Assembly: GCA_964439015.1 (NCBI GenBank)
Contig: CAYTMV010000016.1
Coordinates: 1 to 44,917 of the forward strand
Reading direction: 5' to 3'
Source: Gemmobacter sp964439015
GTDB taxonomy: Bacteria > Pseudomonadota > Alphaproteobacteria > Rhodobacterales > Rhodobacteraceae
Length of the DNA: 44,917 nt
Shown: in pieces, positions 22,845 through 31,885 of the stretch
Layout: every line of letters begins with the position of its first letter
How positions within the stretch are numbered: position 1 is the stretch's first letter
The notes under the pieces: generated by a model
Databases searched by the model: none
What the model saw: only the letters and a program-made list of their open reading frames with translations
What the model was told of the DNA's origin: nothing
Translations under genes and position numbers: made by a program

Positions 22845-25800
22845 TCATGTCTGCGGATGGCACTTTGCCTGCGCCAGAAGGTCGGAAAGGGCTGCCTCAA
22901 TATCGCGCGAGTATTGCGGATTGTCCACGAAGACGGGTGTCTTCACGGCCTGCAAAACATGCCCACGCAGCTTTTCCAAATCCTCAGGCGAACGCCCCAA
23001 ACGCCGCGCCATCGCCGCATACTCGTCAGGCGTGTCCGCCAGAAGCTCGCCCAGCCCCACACTCTCGACAATGAACTGGTCGATCGAGCGGGACGAGCGG
23101 CGGCGCAGCACCACGGGCGGCACGCCGTAGATCAGCGCCAGATGCACCATCGTCGCCCCGCCATGCGGGAAGGGCGTAAGGTAGAGATCGGCGCAGGACA
23201 GCGCCGCCTCGGCCTCGGCCACTGTCAGCTCGCCCAGAACCTTGATCTGCGCCATGTCCAGCCCGACCTCGGCCGCGGTCTCGCGCAGTTGACGGTTGAA
23301 GGCAAAGGCCTGCGCCCGGCCTGCCCAGCCGGGATTGTAGGGGGCCAGCATCAGGATGCCATTCGGCACTTCCTGCACGGCCCGCATCATGGTCATCAGA
23401 CATTCGCGCCGCAGCTTCTGCATCGAGCCCGCGTTGAACATCACCACATCTTCGTCGCGCAGCCCCAGCGCCGCACGGTCGAGCGGCGGGTTGGGGCGTG
23501 GCTTCAGCGAATGCATGTAGCAGATGACCGGCCCCTTGCGACGCAAAAGTCGCTCAGGACATTCCGCCTGGTCGATCTCGTGATCCGGGTGGTCGGACAG
23601 GCCGGTGAAAAAGGCGTCGAACGACGGGAAGCCCGGGGGCTGTGGCTGATGCGAATTGGTGACCATCTGCACCGGCGCCACCCGGTGATACAGCGCCAGT
23701 TCCTGAGCCTGGATGCCGTAGGTGGTGGCATTTGCCAGCACAAAGACATCCAGATCATCGGCAAGGATCTGGGCGCGCATTTCCGGCGCCGTATTGGCAA
23801 TGAGGCGTCGGTGTTCGATCGCCTCGTCCATCTCGCGGTCAAACACCGGATCGGGAGTCACAACCCGGTCCTTGAAGCCGACAGAATAGCCAAAGACCTC
23901 ATAACGGTCGCGCGGAAAGGCGCGGAACATCGCCACGACCGCCTCGCTGTCCGGCCCCTTTTCAAAGGTGCGGAACAGCACGCCGACGCGCACCCGCCCC
24001 TCACTGCCGTCAGACGCACGGGGACGGGGGCGGCCCGTGCCGCCCTGACGCACGGCGATCCGCTCCAACACCCGGTTGCGAGCGGCAAAGACCGGGGCCA
24101 GCGGAGCCTCGATCAGGAACAGCTGGCTCATGTCCAGCCCCCCTGCCATCCTGGCCACCGCTGCCCGCAATTCGGCCGGACGGTCATCATCCATCTGCCG
24201 GTCGATCCAGTCCAGCAGCCGGGCGCAATAGGCGACATAGCCCTCATCCTCACCTGCGCGGAACAGGAAGGGGGATTGCGCCAGCCAGCGCAGATAATGC
24301 GCCAGAACGTCGTCGGGAAGGGTTTCGGGCCGCGCGACCAGCGGTGCCTTCCATGCCGGCAGCAACAGCATCGCAAGCAGCACTGTCCGCCGCGCGTCGG
24401 GTGCCGGCAGCGGTGCGGCCGCCGGATCGGACAGGCGGCCCAGGGCATCCATGACCTGCGCTATGGCGGTACGTTCTTGCGCATCATGTTCGGCCGCAGC
24501 GCGCAGACCCGATTTCAATGTGGTCCATGGATCACTGAAAAGCGGATGCTGCAGCAGTTTTGGCAGGTCATTCTCCGATGCCTCCATCACCCCCGCAACC
24601 GCCGCACGACGCAGCGTCAACAGCCGCGCGTCAAACCCCTCGGGCGTGGGCGTGGAAACCGTGGACCAGGCCGAGGTCAGGGCTTCCGCCTCGGCGCCGG
24701 CCCAGTGCAGCGCATCCAGCGCGGCGCCGACCTGCAGATTGCTTTCGGCCAGCGGGAAGAACGAGGTCAACAGATGTGGTGGCACGGTGAAATGTTCATG
24801 CGCCTCGGGCGCGGCGCCACCGGTTGATCCCGGGATCCGCCACCCGACGACATTGACCACCCGCACGCCCAGCGGTGCGCCCAGCACCGGCCAAAGGTTG
24901 AAATTGGTGCCCGGCGCATTGGAAAACAGCGCGAAAACTTCCGCTCCGGGTCGGGCAAAGGCGATATTGGCAAAGTATGCGGCACTTTGCCCGGCAATGG
25001 CATCAGCGTTGGCGATGGCGCGGATCTGGTCGGCAAAGGACATCCTTGCCGGATCGCGCACCTCGAAACCGCGCCGCGCCATGGCCGCGATCAGGGCATC
25101 GGCGTTCAAAAGTTGCCGCCAACGGCTGTTGCGCTGCAGAAGCAGCCGGCGCGGCAAACGTTCACGCTCTGCAGACACAGGCCACAGCCGGCGCGCCAGA
25201 TCGGCATAAAGCCGCAGGATCTGCGGGTGGACCCGCACCGCATCCACCGGCACATCTGCCTTCAGGAAAGCGTCCTGAAAACTGTTGGGCATAGACCCGG
25301 CCCAGAGCCGCTTGACATGATAACTGCGATGCCTTGCCAGCCGCAGGATCGGATGATCGGGCAATATCAGCCGCAAAGCCTGATAATGCTGCGCCGGCAT
25401 GTCGTCATCGGTCAGGATCGGCGTGCCGGCGGGGGCAAGGCGCGCCGCAAAGATCGCGCGCGGCAGCGTCTCGATCAGGAAATGGTAATAGTTGCGCGAA
25501 TAACTTCCGCAGCAGAAGATCCCTTCCGGGATCATGCCGCCATCGCGATACCGGCGGATCATCGCCCTGTCGCCTGCAACCGCGACCACGGCCGCATTGC
25601 CCTTGGGCTCCATCGATGAAGGGTCAAAGCTGGCCAGACCGTGATCCTGCCAGACGCCGCTGGCGGTGATGAAGCCATCATTGCCAGCCACCACCACCGC
25701 ATCCGGGTAGAGACCCGCATCGACAGCCGGCACCTGATACTGCCCCGACGGCGCAGAAACATGCCGCGCCGCAACCACGGAAGGACGCGCCACCGAGACG

Positions 25801-28499
25801 GTGGCAGCCGGCGCAAACTGCATGAGGGCCTGCACCTCGCCCCCCTCGGGCGGCGTCTCGACCCGCAATTCCCGGGTTTCGGCGATCAAGGCCGGATGCC
25901 CCGCGCCGGTGGGCGGGTGCATCGCCTCACGCATCATCCGTGCCGAGATCCCGGCCCGGTCCTCAGGGTTCTGTGCAAACTGCGCCAAGGCGGTATCCAT
26001 GCGCAAGCGGCGCAACCCGTCATCTTGCGGCAGGGTTGACCAGAACAGGCCCGCCCCACGCTGCACATAATCCTGCAATTCCGGCGCGTGATCCTCACCC
26101 GCAAGAACATGCGCCTGAAGGTAGATGTGGTAATAGGCCGGCCCGTTGAAGAACGCATGGGCATGCCGCCCTTCGGTCGCGCCACCGCGCAGATAATGCA
26201 GCAAGGGATTCATCCCGCTGCGCGCCACATCGGGATTGGCATAAAGGTAGAACTGGGTCGAAAACCACGGATGCGGGTCGAAATTCTCGGCCACACCACT
26301 TTCCAGATAGTGCCGCAGCGGATGGCGCGTTGTCTGGGCCAGCCACCCGCATTGAGACAGGATATGCGCCGTGTCGACCAACGGATGGGTATTGGCCGAC
26401 CCCAACCGGTTTTGCGCGATCAAGCCGGTCACCGACACGGCTGAAACCAGCGTTCCGGGGCGCTGCTTTTCGATCTCTTCCGGCCAGACCAGAAGATGGG
26501 GGTGCCGCCGGGTCAGATTGCCCTCGATCAGATGCGCCCAAAGCAGATTGGGCGCGGCATGACGCAATCGGTTATTGGCATCGCCTGCGAGATACGATCC
26601 CGCATCGAACAAGGGATAAGACGAGGCGGTAAATCCCGCCTCCCCGCGCAACCAGGCAAACAGCAGGGCACCAAAGTCGCCACCCTTTCCACTGGCCAGG
26701 AAGCCGGGCTCGATCAGGGAATGCGGACTGATCCGATCAGAGAGGCCGCGGTCGAGGAAATCCTGCAGCACCGCCGCTTCAGGCCGCACGGTCAACTGGC
26801 GCAGATAATGTTCCGGATCGAAAAACTGGTGCGGCTGCGCGCCCCCGCCCGATGCCAGATAGCGCGCCAGAACGCTCTGCCCGTCTTGGGCAGGCCATTC
26901 GGCCCCGTCACCTGCCGATTGCGTCATGCTGCGCGCGGCCAGACGCGGATCAAAAAGCGGGTGGGGATGATGGCCCAACCCTTCGCCCACCGTCAGATAG
27001 TGGCCCAGCGGATCCTTGGCGGCACTCTCCCGCGCAGATGGCGGCAGCTGGCCCAGGTAATGCGGCGCGTCAAACAACGCGGCAAGATCGTCCTGTCTGG
27101 GCGCGGCCTGCGGGCCGGCTGCGCGCGACAGCCGGCCTTCTGACGCGGCGATGATCGCATTCAGCCGCCGGGCAAAGCGCGACGGATCGGCGTGCCGTCG
27201 GGACCGGCGCCCGCCCAGAACCTGTGTAAACCGTGCCGCAGAGCCCGCGGCGAAGACGGTTTGCGCTCTGGCCGCCACAGTCTCTGCCGTGGCATCGGCC
27301 ACATGCCCCACGGTCGGCATGCCCAGCCACTGCGCCTCGCGCGCTGCCTGTGTAACTGCATCCGCCCTTGCCGGCAGTTCCAGCAACAGGCCGGGGGACG
27401 CGCTGCGGAACGCCTCGGTCAATCGGCTGCCGGGCTGGAACCTGATGCTGTCGGGCTTGAGTCCTGCCTCCGAGAATGCCCTCTCTACCGCCCGCTGGTA
27501 GTGGGCCGATATCTGCCCCAGATGCAGGTGTTGACCGCCGGTTGTGCGCAAGACCGCGATCAGAACCGCAGCAAATTGGTCGGCATCCATGCCGCCCAGA
27601 TCGGCGTCGCATCCGGCGGTGACCGTCACCTTGCCACGGCTGCCGGCAATCAGTTGCATGCGCGCCAACAGCACCCGCGCCTGCCAGGTCAGGCCGGAGA
27701 GGTGGCTGCGCGCCAGACGCCGCTCGACCCGCGCCCTTAGCCATCTCAGCCGCCACTTGACCCTGGCAATCCGCCAGTGGACCGCCGCGCGGCGGCCTGG
27801 ACCGGGAAGGGGCGGTGGGTCCGGCAAATCGGGCGAGGGGATCTTTCGGGAAGGCCGAAAGACCGCAGACAATACACCCACCCGAAGCCGCTGATCCGCC
27901 GCCTGCGCGCGCAGCGCATGCCGGGCTGCCGGATTGTCCACCAGATGCGTGACGCGCGGCAGCAGGTCAACCGCAAGACCCGCAGGCTGCAACAGATACA
28001 GCCGCGCCCCATAGACCGGCGCCAGCAACCGCAGCGCCAGTCGCGCAGACAGGTCAGAGGCAGACAGATGCACCATGACCCTCTGGGCCGCGATTGCGTC
28101 CAGCTTGGCCATCAGCCACAGCCAGCCATCCCATGCGCCAAGGGATTGGTCAGCCGCCAGCGCAGCCCCACCCGCATCGGCAATCCGGTCCTGCAGCTCG
28201 GCCACACGCGGCCCCTGCCCCGTCAACAGGACCAGATGGCGCTCCCACGGGCGGGCGCGGATGACCTCCAGCAGACGCGTCAGACCGGCATCGAACGGGC
28301 TGAAAAGCGGCGCGACATGCAGCGTCACCGGTCGGTCAAGACCGATCAGCGCCGCCTCTTTCGGCCGGGCACCGTCAAGATCGACAGCCAGCGCATCCAG
28401 TTCCGCCGCAAAGGCGGCCGATGCGCCAGACCTGCGCCCGGCGGCCTCGAACGCCGCCTCGAACCGGATCGCCGGGCTGTCGAGCGGCGCGATGCCCAT
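22845..28499 (-). CDS. Giant multidomain glycosyltransferase (N-terminal GT-like region, repeats, GT61, GT41/O-GlcNAc-transferase-like)
   Basis: The protein has 1884 residues from the ATG at 28499, which has AGGGCAGGG upstream; a TTG at 28514 is the alternative. Residues 1-465 look like a Rossmann-type glycosyltransferase region without a clear family. Residues about 470-815 hold six or seven diverged repeats of 50-60 residues built on FD-x-x-x-YL and HYLxxGxxEGRxPHxxF, e.g. NPLLHYLRGGATEGRHAHAFF. Such repeats occur in polysaccharide glycosyltransferases. Residues about 920-1245 are GT61-like (SRNYYHFLIETLPR, LLLQRNSRWRQL, GQSAAYFANIAFARPG). A helical region (1245-1500) precedes a C-terminal SPINDLY/O-GlcNAc-transferase-like domain (about 1505-1880, with FNAGSMQKLRRE and DLYLTPFPHGGATMVH). 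The gene follows the aminotransferase, so it probably builds the aminosugar-containing glycan. Donors and acceptors are unknown. Confidence 0.85.
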   Translation of the reverse strand: MGIAPLDSPAIRFEAAFEAAGRRSGASAAFAAELDALAVDLDGARPKEAALIGLDRPVTLHVAPLFSPFDAGLTRLLEVIRARPWERHLVLLTGQGPRVAELQDRIADAGGAALAADQSLGAWDGWLWLMAKLDAIAAQRVMVHLSASDLSARLALRLLAPVYGARLYLLQPAGLAVDLLPRVTHLVDNPAARHALRAQAADQRLRVGVLSAVFRPSRKIPSPDLPDPPPLPGPGRRAAVHWRIARVKWRLRWLRARVERRLARSHLSGLTWQARVLLARMQLIAGSRGKVTVTAGCDADLGGMDADQFAAVLIAVLRTTGGQHLHLGQISAHYQRAVERAFSEAGLKPDSIRFQPGSRLTEAFRSASPGLLLELPARADAVTQAAREAQWLGMPTVGHVADATAETVAARAQTVFAAGSAARFTQVLGGRRSRRHADPSRFARRLNAIIAASEGRLSRAAGPQAAPRQDDLAALFDAPHYLGQLPPSARESAAKDPLGHYLTVGEGLGHHPHPLFDPRLAARSMTQSAGDGAEWPAQDGQSVLARYLASGGGAQPHQFFDPEHYLRQLTVRPEAAVLQDFLDRGLSDRISPHSLIEPGFLASGKGGDFGALLFAWLRGEAGFTASSYPLFDAGSYLAGDANNRLRHAAPNLLWAHLIEGNLTRRHPHLLVWPEEIEKQRPGTLVSAVSVTGLIAQNRLGSANTHPLVDTAHILSQCGWLAQTTRHPLRHYLESGVAENFDPHPWFSTQFYLYANPDVARSGMNPLLHYLRGGATEGRHAHAFFNGPAYYHIYLQAHVLAGEDHAPELQDYVQRGAGLFWSTLPQDDGLRRLRMDTALAQFAQNPEDRAGISARMMREAMHPPTGAGHPALIAETRELRVETPPEGGEVQALMQFAPAATVSVARPSVVAARHVSAPSGQYQVPAVDAGLYPDAVVVAGNDGFITASGVWQDHGLASFDPSSMEPKGNAAVVAVAGDRAMIRRYRDGGMIPEGIFCCGSYSRNYYHFLIETLPRAIFAARLAPAGTPILTDDDMPAQHYQALRLILPDHPILRLARHRSYHVKRLWAGSMPNSFQDAFLKADVPVDAVRVHPQILRLYADLARRLWPVSAERERLPRRLLLQRNSRWRQLLNADALIAAMARRGFEVRDPARMSFADQIRAIANADAIAGQSAAYFANIAFARPGAEVFALFSNAPGTNFNLWPVLGAPLGVRVVNVVGWRIPGSTGGAAPEAHEHFTVPPHLLTSFFPLAESNLQVGAALDALHWAGAEAEALTSAWSTVSTPTPEGFDARLLTLRRAAVAGVMEASENDLPKLLQHPLFSDPWTTLKSGLRAAAEHDAQERTAIAQVMDALGRLSDPAAAPLPAPDARRTVLLAMLLLPAWKAPLVARPETLPDDVLAHYLRWLAQSPFLFRAGEDEGYVAYCARLLDWIDRQMDDDRPAELRAAVARMAGGLDMSQLFLIEAPLAPVFAARNRVLERIAVRQGGTGRPRPRASDGSEGRVRVGVLFRTFEKGPDSEAVVAMFRAFPRDRYEVFGYSVGFKDRVVTPDPVFDREMDEAIEHRRLIANTAPEMRAQILADDLDVFVLANATTYGIQAQELALYHRVAPVQMVTNSHQPQPPGFPSFDAFFTGLSDHPDHEIDQAECPERLLRRKGPVICYMHSLKPRPNPPLDRAALGLRDEDVVMFNAGSMQKLRRECLMTMMRAVQEVPNGILMLAPYNPGWAGRAQAFAFNRQLRETAAEVGLDMAQIKVLGELTVAEAEAALSCADLYLTPFPHGGATMVHLALIYGVPPVVLRRRSSRSIDQFIVESVGLGELLADTPDEYAAMARRLGRSPEDLEKLRGHVLQAVKTPVFVDNPQYSRDIEAALSDLLAQAKCHPQT

Positions 28500-28510
28500 C
28501 CGCCCTGCCC

Positions 28511-29617
28511 TCAAAGACCGGCGACGCAGTCGCGCACGATCCCGGCGATCTCTTCAGCCTCCTGCACCAAAAGGTGCGGGCCGATCGGCAGGCTGAGACA
28601 TGTGGAGCAGATGGCCTCGGTCACGGGGAAGGACGCGCCGGCAAATTCGGTCTTGAAAGCGCCGCTGTGATGATTGGCGATCGGATAATGCAGGGCGGTT
28701 GGCACGCCGCGCTCAGCCAAGGCCTTTTGCAACGCGTCACGGGCCGGGTGCCGCACCACATAAAGGTGCCAGACCGGGTCCGTGCCGTCCGCGACGCCGG
28801 GAAGGGTCAGGTCGCCATTGCCGGAAAGCCGGGCGTTGTAGATCGCAGCAATCTCGCGCCGACGGGTGTTCCATCCATCCAGATGCTTCAGCTTGACGCG
28901 CAGAAAGGCTGCCTGCAGCGGATCGAGGCGCGAGTTGCCCCCCGCCAGTTCATGTTCGTATTTGACGCGCGAGCCATAGTTGCTCAGCATCCGCATCCGG
29001 TCGGCCAGATCGGCGTCATTGGTCACGACCGCGCCGGCATCGCCAAAGGCGCCGAGGTTCTTGCCGGGATAAAAGCTGAACCCAGCCGCATCGCCCAGCG
29101 CGCCCGTGCGGATGCCGCCATCCGCAGCCCCCTGTGCCTGCGCCGCATCCTCGATCAGCATCAACCCATGTTGCGCCGCCAAAGCGCGCAGTTTCGCAAA
29201 GGCCACCGGAGCGCCATAAAGGTGAACCGGCATGATCGCCTTGGTCCGGGGCGTGATAGCTGCCGCCACCAGATCAAGGTCGATGTTCATGGTCACCGGT
29301 TCAGCATCAACCGGCACCGGCGTGGCACCAGCCATCGCAACCGCCAGCCAGGTGGCGATGAACGTGTTGGCCGGCACGATCACCTCGTCCCCGGCACCAA
29401 TCCCGCGCGCCTTCAGCGGCAGGACCAGCGCGTTCAGGCCATTGTCCACGCCAACACAATGCGCAGCGCCGCAATATTCCGCATACTCGGCCTCGAACGC
29501 CGCCAGTTCGGCGCCACCGATATACCAGCCCGACTCCATCACCCGCGCATAGGCGGCATCCATATCTGCCTTCAAGGTGCGATAGGTAAAGGCCACATCA
29601 AGGAATTGGAACTTCAT
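28511..29617 (-). CDS. DegT/DnrJ/EryC1 aminotransferase (FdtB/QdtB-like)
   Basis: This PLP enzyme family aminates nucleotide-linked keto sugars. In the 368-residue protein I see YIGGAELAAFEAEYAEYCG near the N-terminus, GDEVIVPANTFIAT, the PLP-ring Asp in LIEDAAQAQGA and the Schiff-base Lys in FSFYPGKNLGAFGDAGAV, plus NYGSRVKYEHELAGGNSRLD and the C-terminal HYPIANH. Coupled with the upstream FdtA/QdtA-like ketoisomerase (ATGA overlap), the likely reaction is 3-amination of a dTDP-3-keto-6-deoxyhexose to dTDP-Fuc3N or dTDP-Qui3N. Which epimer is formed cannot be decided by eye. The giant glycosyltransferase follows directly. Confidence 0.9.
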   Translation of the reverse strand: MKFQFLDVAFTYRTLKADMDAAYARVMESGWYIGGAELAAFEAEYAEYCGAAHCVGVDNGLNALVLPLKARGIGAGDEVIVPANTFIATWLAVAMAGATPVPVDAEPVTMNIDLDLVAAAITPRTKAIMPVHLYGAPVAFAKLRALAAQHGLMLIEDAAQAQGAADGGIRTGALGDAAGFSFYPGKNLGAFGDAGAVVTNDADLADRMRMLSNYGSRVKYEHELAGGNSRLDPLQAAFLRVKLKHLDGWNTRRREIAAIYNARLSGNGDLTLPGVADGTDPVWHLYVVRHPARDALQKALAERGVPTALHYPIANHHSGAFKTEFAGASFPVTEAICSTCLSLPIGPHLLVQEAEEIAGIVRDCVAGL

Positions 29618-30051
29618 TCTTTGCTGCCCCCTGCAGCGGAAGCGCCTTCGCGACGTGCGCGCGCCCAGACGAGATATTCTTCGAAGCTGTAGATGTAATC
29701 TTCGGTTTCGTAGGGCCGCGAAGCCAGAACGCAGACCACCGTGCCGGGTTCAAGAAACTTCAGGCTGCGCCACAGACCCGGCGGCACATGCAAGGCCTTG
29801 GCCGGGGTGTCCAGCGTGAAGTGATACTGGCCCGAGCCATCGTTCAGCGTGATCTCCACCTTGCCGTGCATGCAGATCATCAACTGCTCAAGCTTTTTGT
29901 GACCATGCTCACCGCGAACGGCGCCGATCGGCACGTCGAACAGATAATAGACGCGCTGCACCTGAAACGGCATGTCCGACTGCTCGATGACACCCAACGA
30001 GCCTCGGGCATCGAGATGGGCACGGACCGGAACGATGGCGGGAAGCGTCAT
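29614..30051 (-). CDS. dTDP-4-dehydro-6-deoxyglucose 3,4-ketoisomerase (FdtA/QdtA, WxcM-like cupin)
   Basis: This 145-residue cupin matches the FdtA/QdtA family: ARGSLGVIEQSDMPFQVQRVYYLFDVP, then RGEHGHKKLEQLMICMHGKVEITL with the paired histidines of the active site, and ASRPYETEDYIYSFEEYL. It would isomerise dTDP-4-keto-6-deoxyglucose, made by RfbA and RfbB nearby, to the 3-keto form. I chose the ATG at 30051 because AGGA lies seven bases upstream and the length equals the family's; the frame runs on to 30117 without resemblance. It is the first gene of the operon after the rfbA terminator. FdtA (galacto) versus QdtA (gluco) is not resolved. Confidence 0.9.
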   Translation of the reverse strand: MTLPAIVPVRAHLDARGSLGVIEQSDMPFQVQRVYYLFDVPIGAVRGEHGHKKLEQLMICMHGKVEITLNDGSGQYHFTLDTPAKALHVPPGLWRSLKFLEPGTVVCVLASRPYETEDYIYSFEEYLVWARARREGASAAGGSKE

Positions 30052-30110
30052 GGGATATCCTGAAGGATGGCAGATCGGAGGTTGCGGCCTTTTCACCCAT
30101 CTGCCTACGG

Positions 30111-30146
30111 AAGACAAGAAACTACGTCAACCGAAAGCCGACGTAG
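30111..30146 (-). terminator. Rho-independent terminator after rfbA
   Basis: On the minus strand CTACGTCGGC and GTTGACGTAG form a 10-bp stem with two G-U pairs and a 5-base loop (30122-30146). It is followed by TTTCTTGTCTT (30111-30121). It lies 22 bases after the rfbA stop and should separate rfbBDA from the aminosugar genes. Confidence 0.75.
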
Positions 30147-30167
30147 GCGGCGGACCGCAGCCCGCCG

Positions 30168-31043
30168 TCAACCGTTGAGCAAGCTGTAAAGATACTGCCC
30201 GTAGTCGTTCTTGGCCTGCCGTTTAGCCTGTGCCTCAAGCTGGGCGGCGCTGATCCAGCCCTTTTCCCACGCGATCTCTTCCAGGCAGGCGACCTGGGTG
30301 CCCTGACGCTTTTCCAGCGTGCGCACGAAGTTGCCGGCGTCCAGCAGGCTGCCATGGGTGCCGGTGTCCAGCCAGGCATAGCCGCGGCCCATCAGCTCTA
30401 CCGTCAACCGGTCTTCGGCCAGATACAGCTCCAACAGCGAGGTGATCTCCAGCTCGCCACGCGGCGAGGGGGTGATGCGCGCGGCCATCTCCGGGGCACG
30501 CCCGTCGAGGTAATAGAGACCCGTGACAGCGTAATGCGAAGGCGGCACTTCGGGCTTTTCGATGATGTGGCGCACCCGGCCCGCGGAGTCGAAATCCACG
30601 ACGCCATACCGTTCGGGGTCGGCCACGCGATAGCCGAAGACCGTGGCCTGATCCGGCCGCCCATCCGCCGCGGCAAGCAGACTGCCCAGACCGTGGCCGA
30701 AAAAGATGTTGTCTCCCAGCACCATCGCCGAGGGCGCGCCCGCCAGAAAGTCCTGCGCCAGCAGATAGGCCTGTGCCAGCCCGTCCGGCGACGGCTGCAC
30801 GATCCAGGTAAATGACAGGCCCCACTGGCTGCCATCGCCCAGCAGGCGCTGAAACTGTGCCTGATCCTCGGGCGTGGTGATGATGGCAATCTCGCGGATC
30901 CCGGCCAGCATCAGCACCGAGATCGGATAATAGATCATCGGCTTGTCATAGATCGGCAGAAGCTGCTTCGACACGCCCATGGTGATCGGGTAAAGCCGCG
31001 TGCCCGAGCCGCCGGCCAGAATGATGCCCTTGCGCTGTGTCAT
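30168..31043 (-). CDS. rfbA: Glucose-1-phosphate thymidylyltransferase
   Basis: RfbA (RmlA) makes dTDP-glucose from dTTP and glucose 1-phosphate, the entry to dTDP-deoxysugars. The product is 291 residues from the ATG at 31043, which overlaps the rfbD stop and has AAGGAGA upstream. Seen: the nucleotide-binding GGSGTRLYPITMGVSKQLLP, YDKPMIYYPIS, VLGDNIFFGHGL with the metal Asp, GVVDFD, IIEKPEVPPSHYAVTGLY and WLDTGTHGSLLDAGNFV. All are standard for long RmlA enzymes. It is the last gene of rfbB-rfbD-rfbA, followed by a terminator. Its product feeds both the rhamnose branch and the 3-aminosugar branch. Confidence 0.97.
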   Translation of the reverse strand: MTQRKGIILAGGSGTRLYPITMGVSKQLLPIYDKPMIYYPISVLMLAGIREIAIITTPEDQAQFQRLLGDGSQWGLSFTWIVQPSPDGLAQAYLLAQDFLAGAPSAMVLGDNIFFGHGLGSLLAAADGRPDQATVFGYRVADPERYGVVDFDSAGRVRHIIEKPEVPPSHYAVTGLYYLDGRAPEMAARITPSPRGELEITSLLELYLAEDRLTVELMGRGYAWLDTGTHGSLLDAGNFVRTLEKRQGTQVACLEEIAWEKGWISAAQLEAQAKRQAKNDYGQYLYSLLNG

Positions 31044-31882
31044 GGCAATATCTCCTTGAGAACATCGGAAAGCCCCACCCGCCAATCCGGCCGCGACAGG
31101 CCGAAGGCGCGCAAGGCAGAACAATCCAGTCGTGAATTGAGGGGCCGCCGCGCCGGGGTCGGATAGGCGCTGGAGGGGATGTCTTCGATCCGGCAGGAAA
31201 GGCCCGCGCCGGCCATGATCGCCCGGGCGAAGTCGGCCCAGCTCACATCCGGCGCGCCGCTGAAATGCTGGATGCCGCCGGCCTGCCCCGCCGCCATGGC
31301 CCGCGCCATCGTGACCAGCGCCGCGGCGATATCCGCGGCCGGGGTCGGCCCGCCGACCTGGTCGGCGACCACGTTCAGCGACTCGCGCTCGGCCCCCAGC
31401 CGCAGCATGGTCTTGACGAAATTGCTGCCATGGGCCGAGAACACCCACGAGGTCCGCAGGATCAGCCACCGACCGCCAGCCGCCTGCACCTCACGCTCGC
31501 CCGCCAGTTTCGAGCGACCGTAAGCCCCCAGCGGCGCGGTGGGACCATCGACAGCGAAAGCCCGGTCGCCACTGCCGTCAAAGACATAATCGGTCGAGAC
31601 ATGCAGAAACGGGATATCGCGCGCAGCACAGGCCCGCGCCATCGCGCCCGGCGCCGCGCCATTCACCACCGTGGCCGCGGCCTCTTCGGTCTCGGCCTTG
31701 TCCACCGCCGTCCAGGCCGCGGCATTGATCACCGCATCCCAGGTGCCACCGGCAATCGCGGCAGCACAAGAGGCAGAGTCAGACAGGTCGGCCCGGTCAC
31801 GGCCAAGATAGGTGGCATCCGGCAAACGGCGCTGCAACTCGCGCGCCACCTGACCCGTCTGACCAAAGACCAGAACCCGCAT
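31040..31882 (-). CDS. rfbD: dTDP-4-dehydrorhamnose reductase
   Basis: RfbD (RmlD) reduces dTDP-4-keto-L-rhamnose to dTDP-L-rhamnose using NAD(P)H. The 280-residue protein has the Rossmann start VLVFGQTGQVARELQ, the VINAAAWTAVDKAE segment and STDYVFDG, and the catalytic YGRSK (Tyr-x-x-x-Lys) in PLGAYGRSKLAGE. NFVKTMLRL and DQVGGPTPAADIA are also typical. The gene order is rfbB-rfbD-rfbA with an ATGA overlap to rfbA. The epimerase that makes its substrate, RfbC, is not in the window, so it must be elsewhere if rhamnose is made. Confidence 0.95.
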   Translation of the reverse strand: MRVLVFGQTGQVARELQRRLPDATYLGRDRADLSDSASCAAAIAGGTWDAVINAAAWTAVDKAETEEAAATVVNGAAPGAMARACAARDIPFLHVSTDYVFDGSGDRAFAVDGPTAPLGAYGRSKLAGEREVQAAGGRWLILRTSWVFSAHGSNFVKTMLRLGAERESLNVVADQVGGPTPAADIAAALVTMARAMAAGQAGGIQHFSGAPDVSWADFARAIMAGAGLSCRIEDIPSSAYPTPARRPLNSRLDCSALRAFGLSRPDWRVGLSDVLKEILP

Positions 31883-31885
31883 CGC

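Noticed and set aside
22842..24827. Long open frame on the plus strand (661 codons) opposite the giant glycosyltransferase gene
   Set aside because: Its translation is rich in His, Gln and Arg with no motif, and it is fully antisense to a gene with clear domains. Such frames are expected in GC-rich DNA.
26000..27100. Repeats in the giant glycosyltransferase as TPR repeats
   Set aside because: The repeat unit (FD-YL with HYLxxGxxEGR) is different from the 34-residue TPR pattern, although the C-terminal domain is OGT-like.
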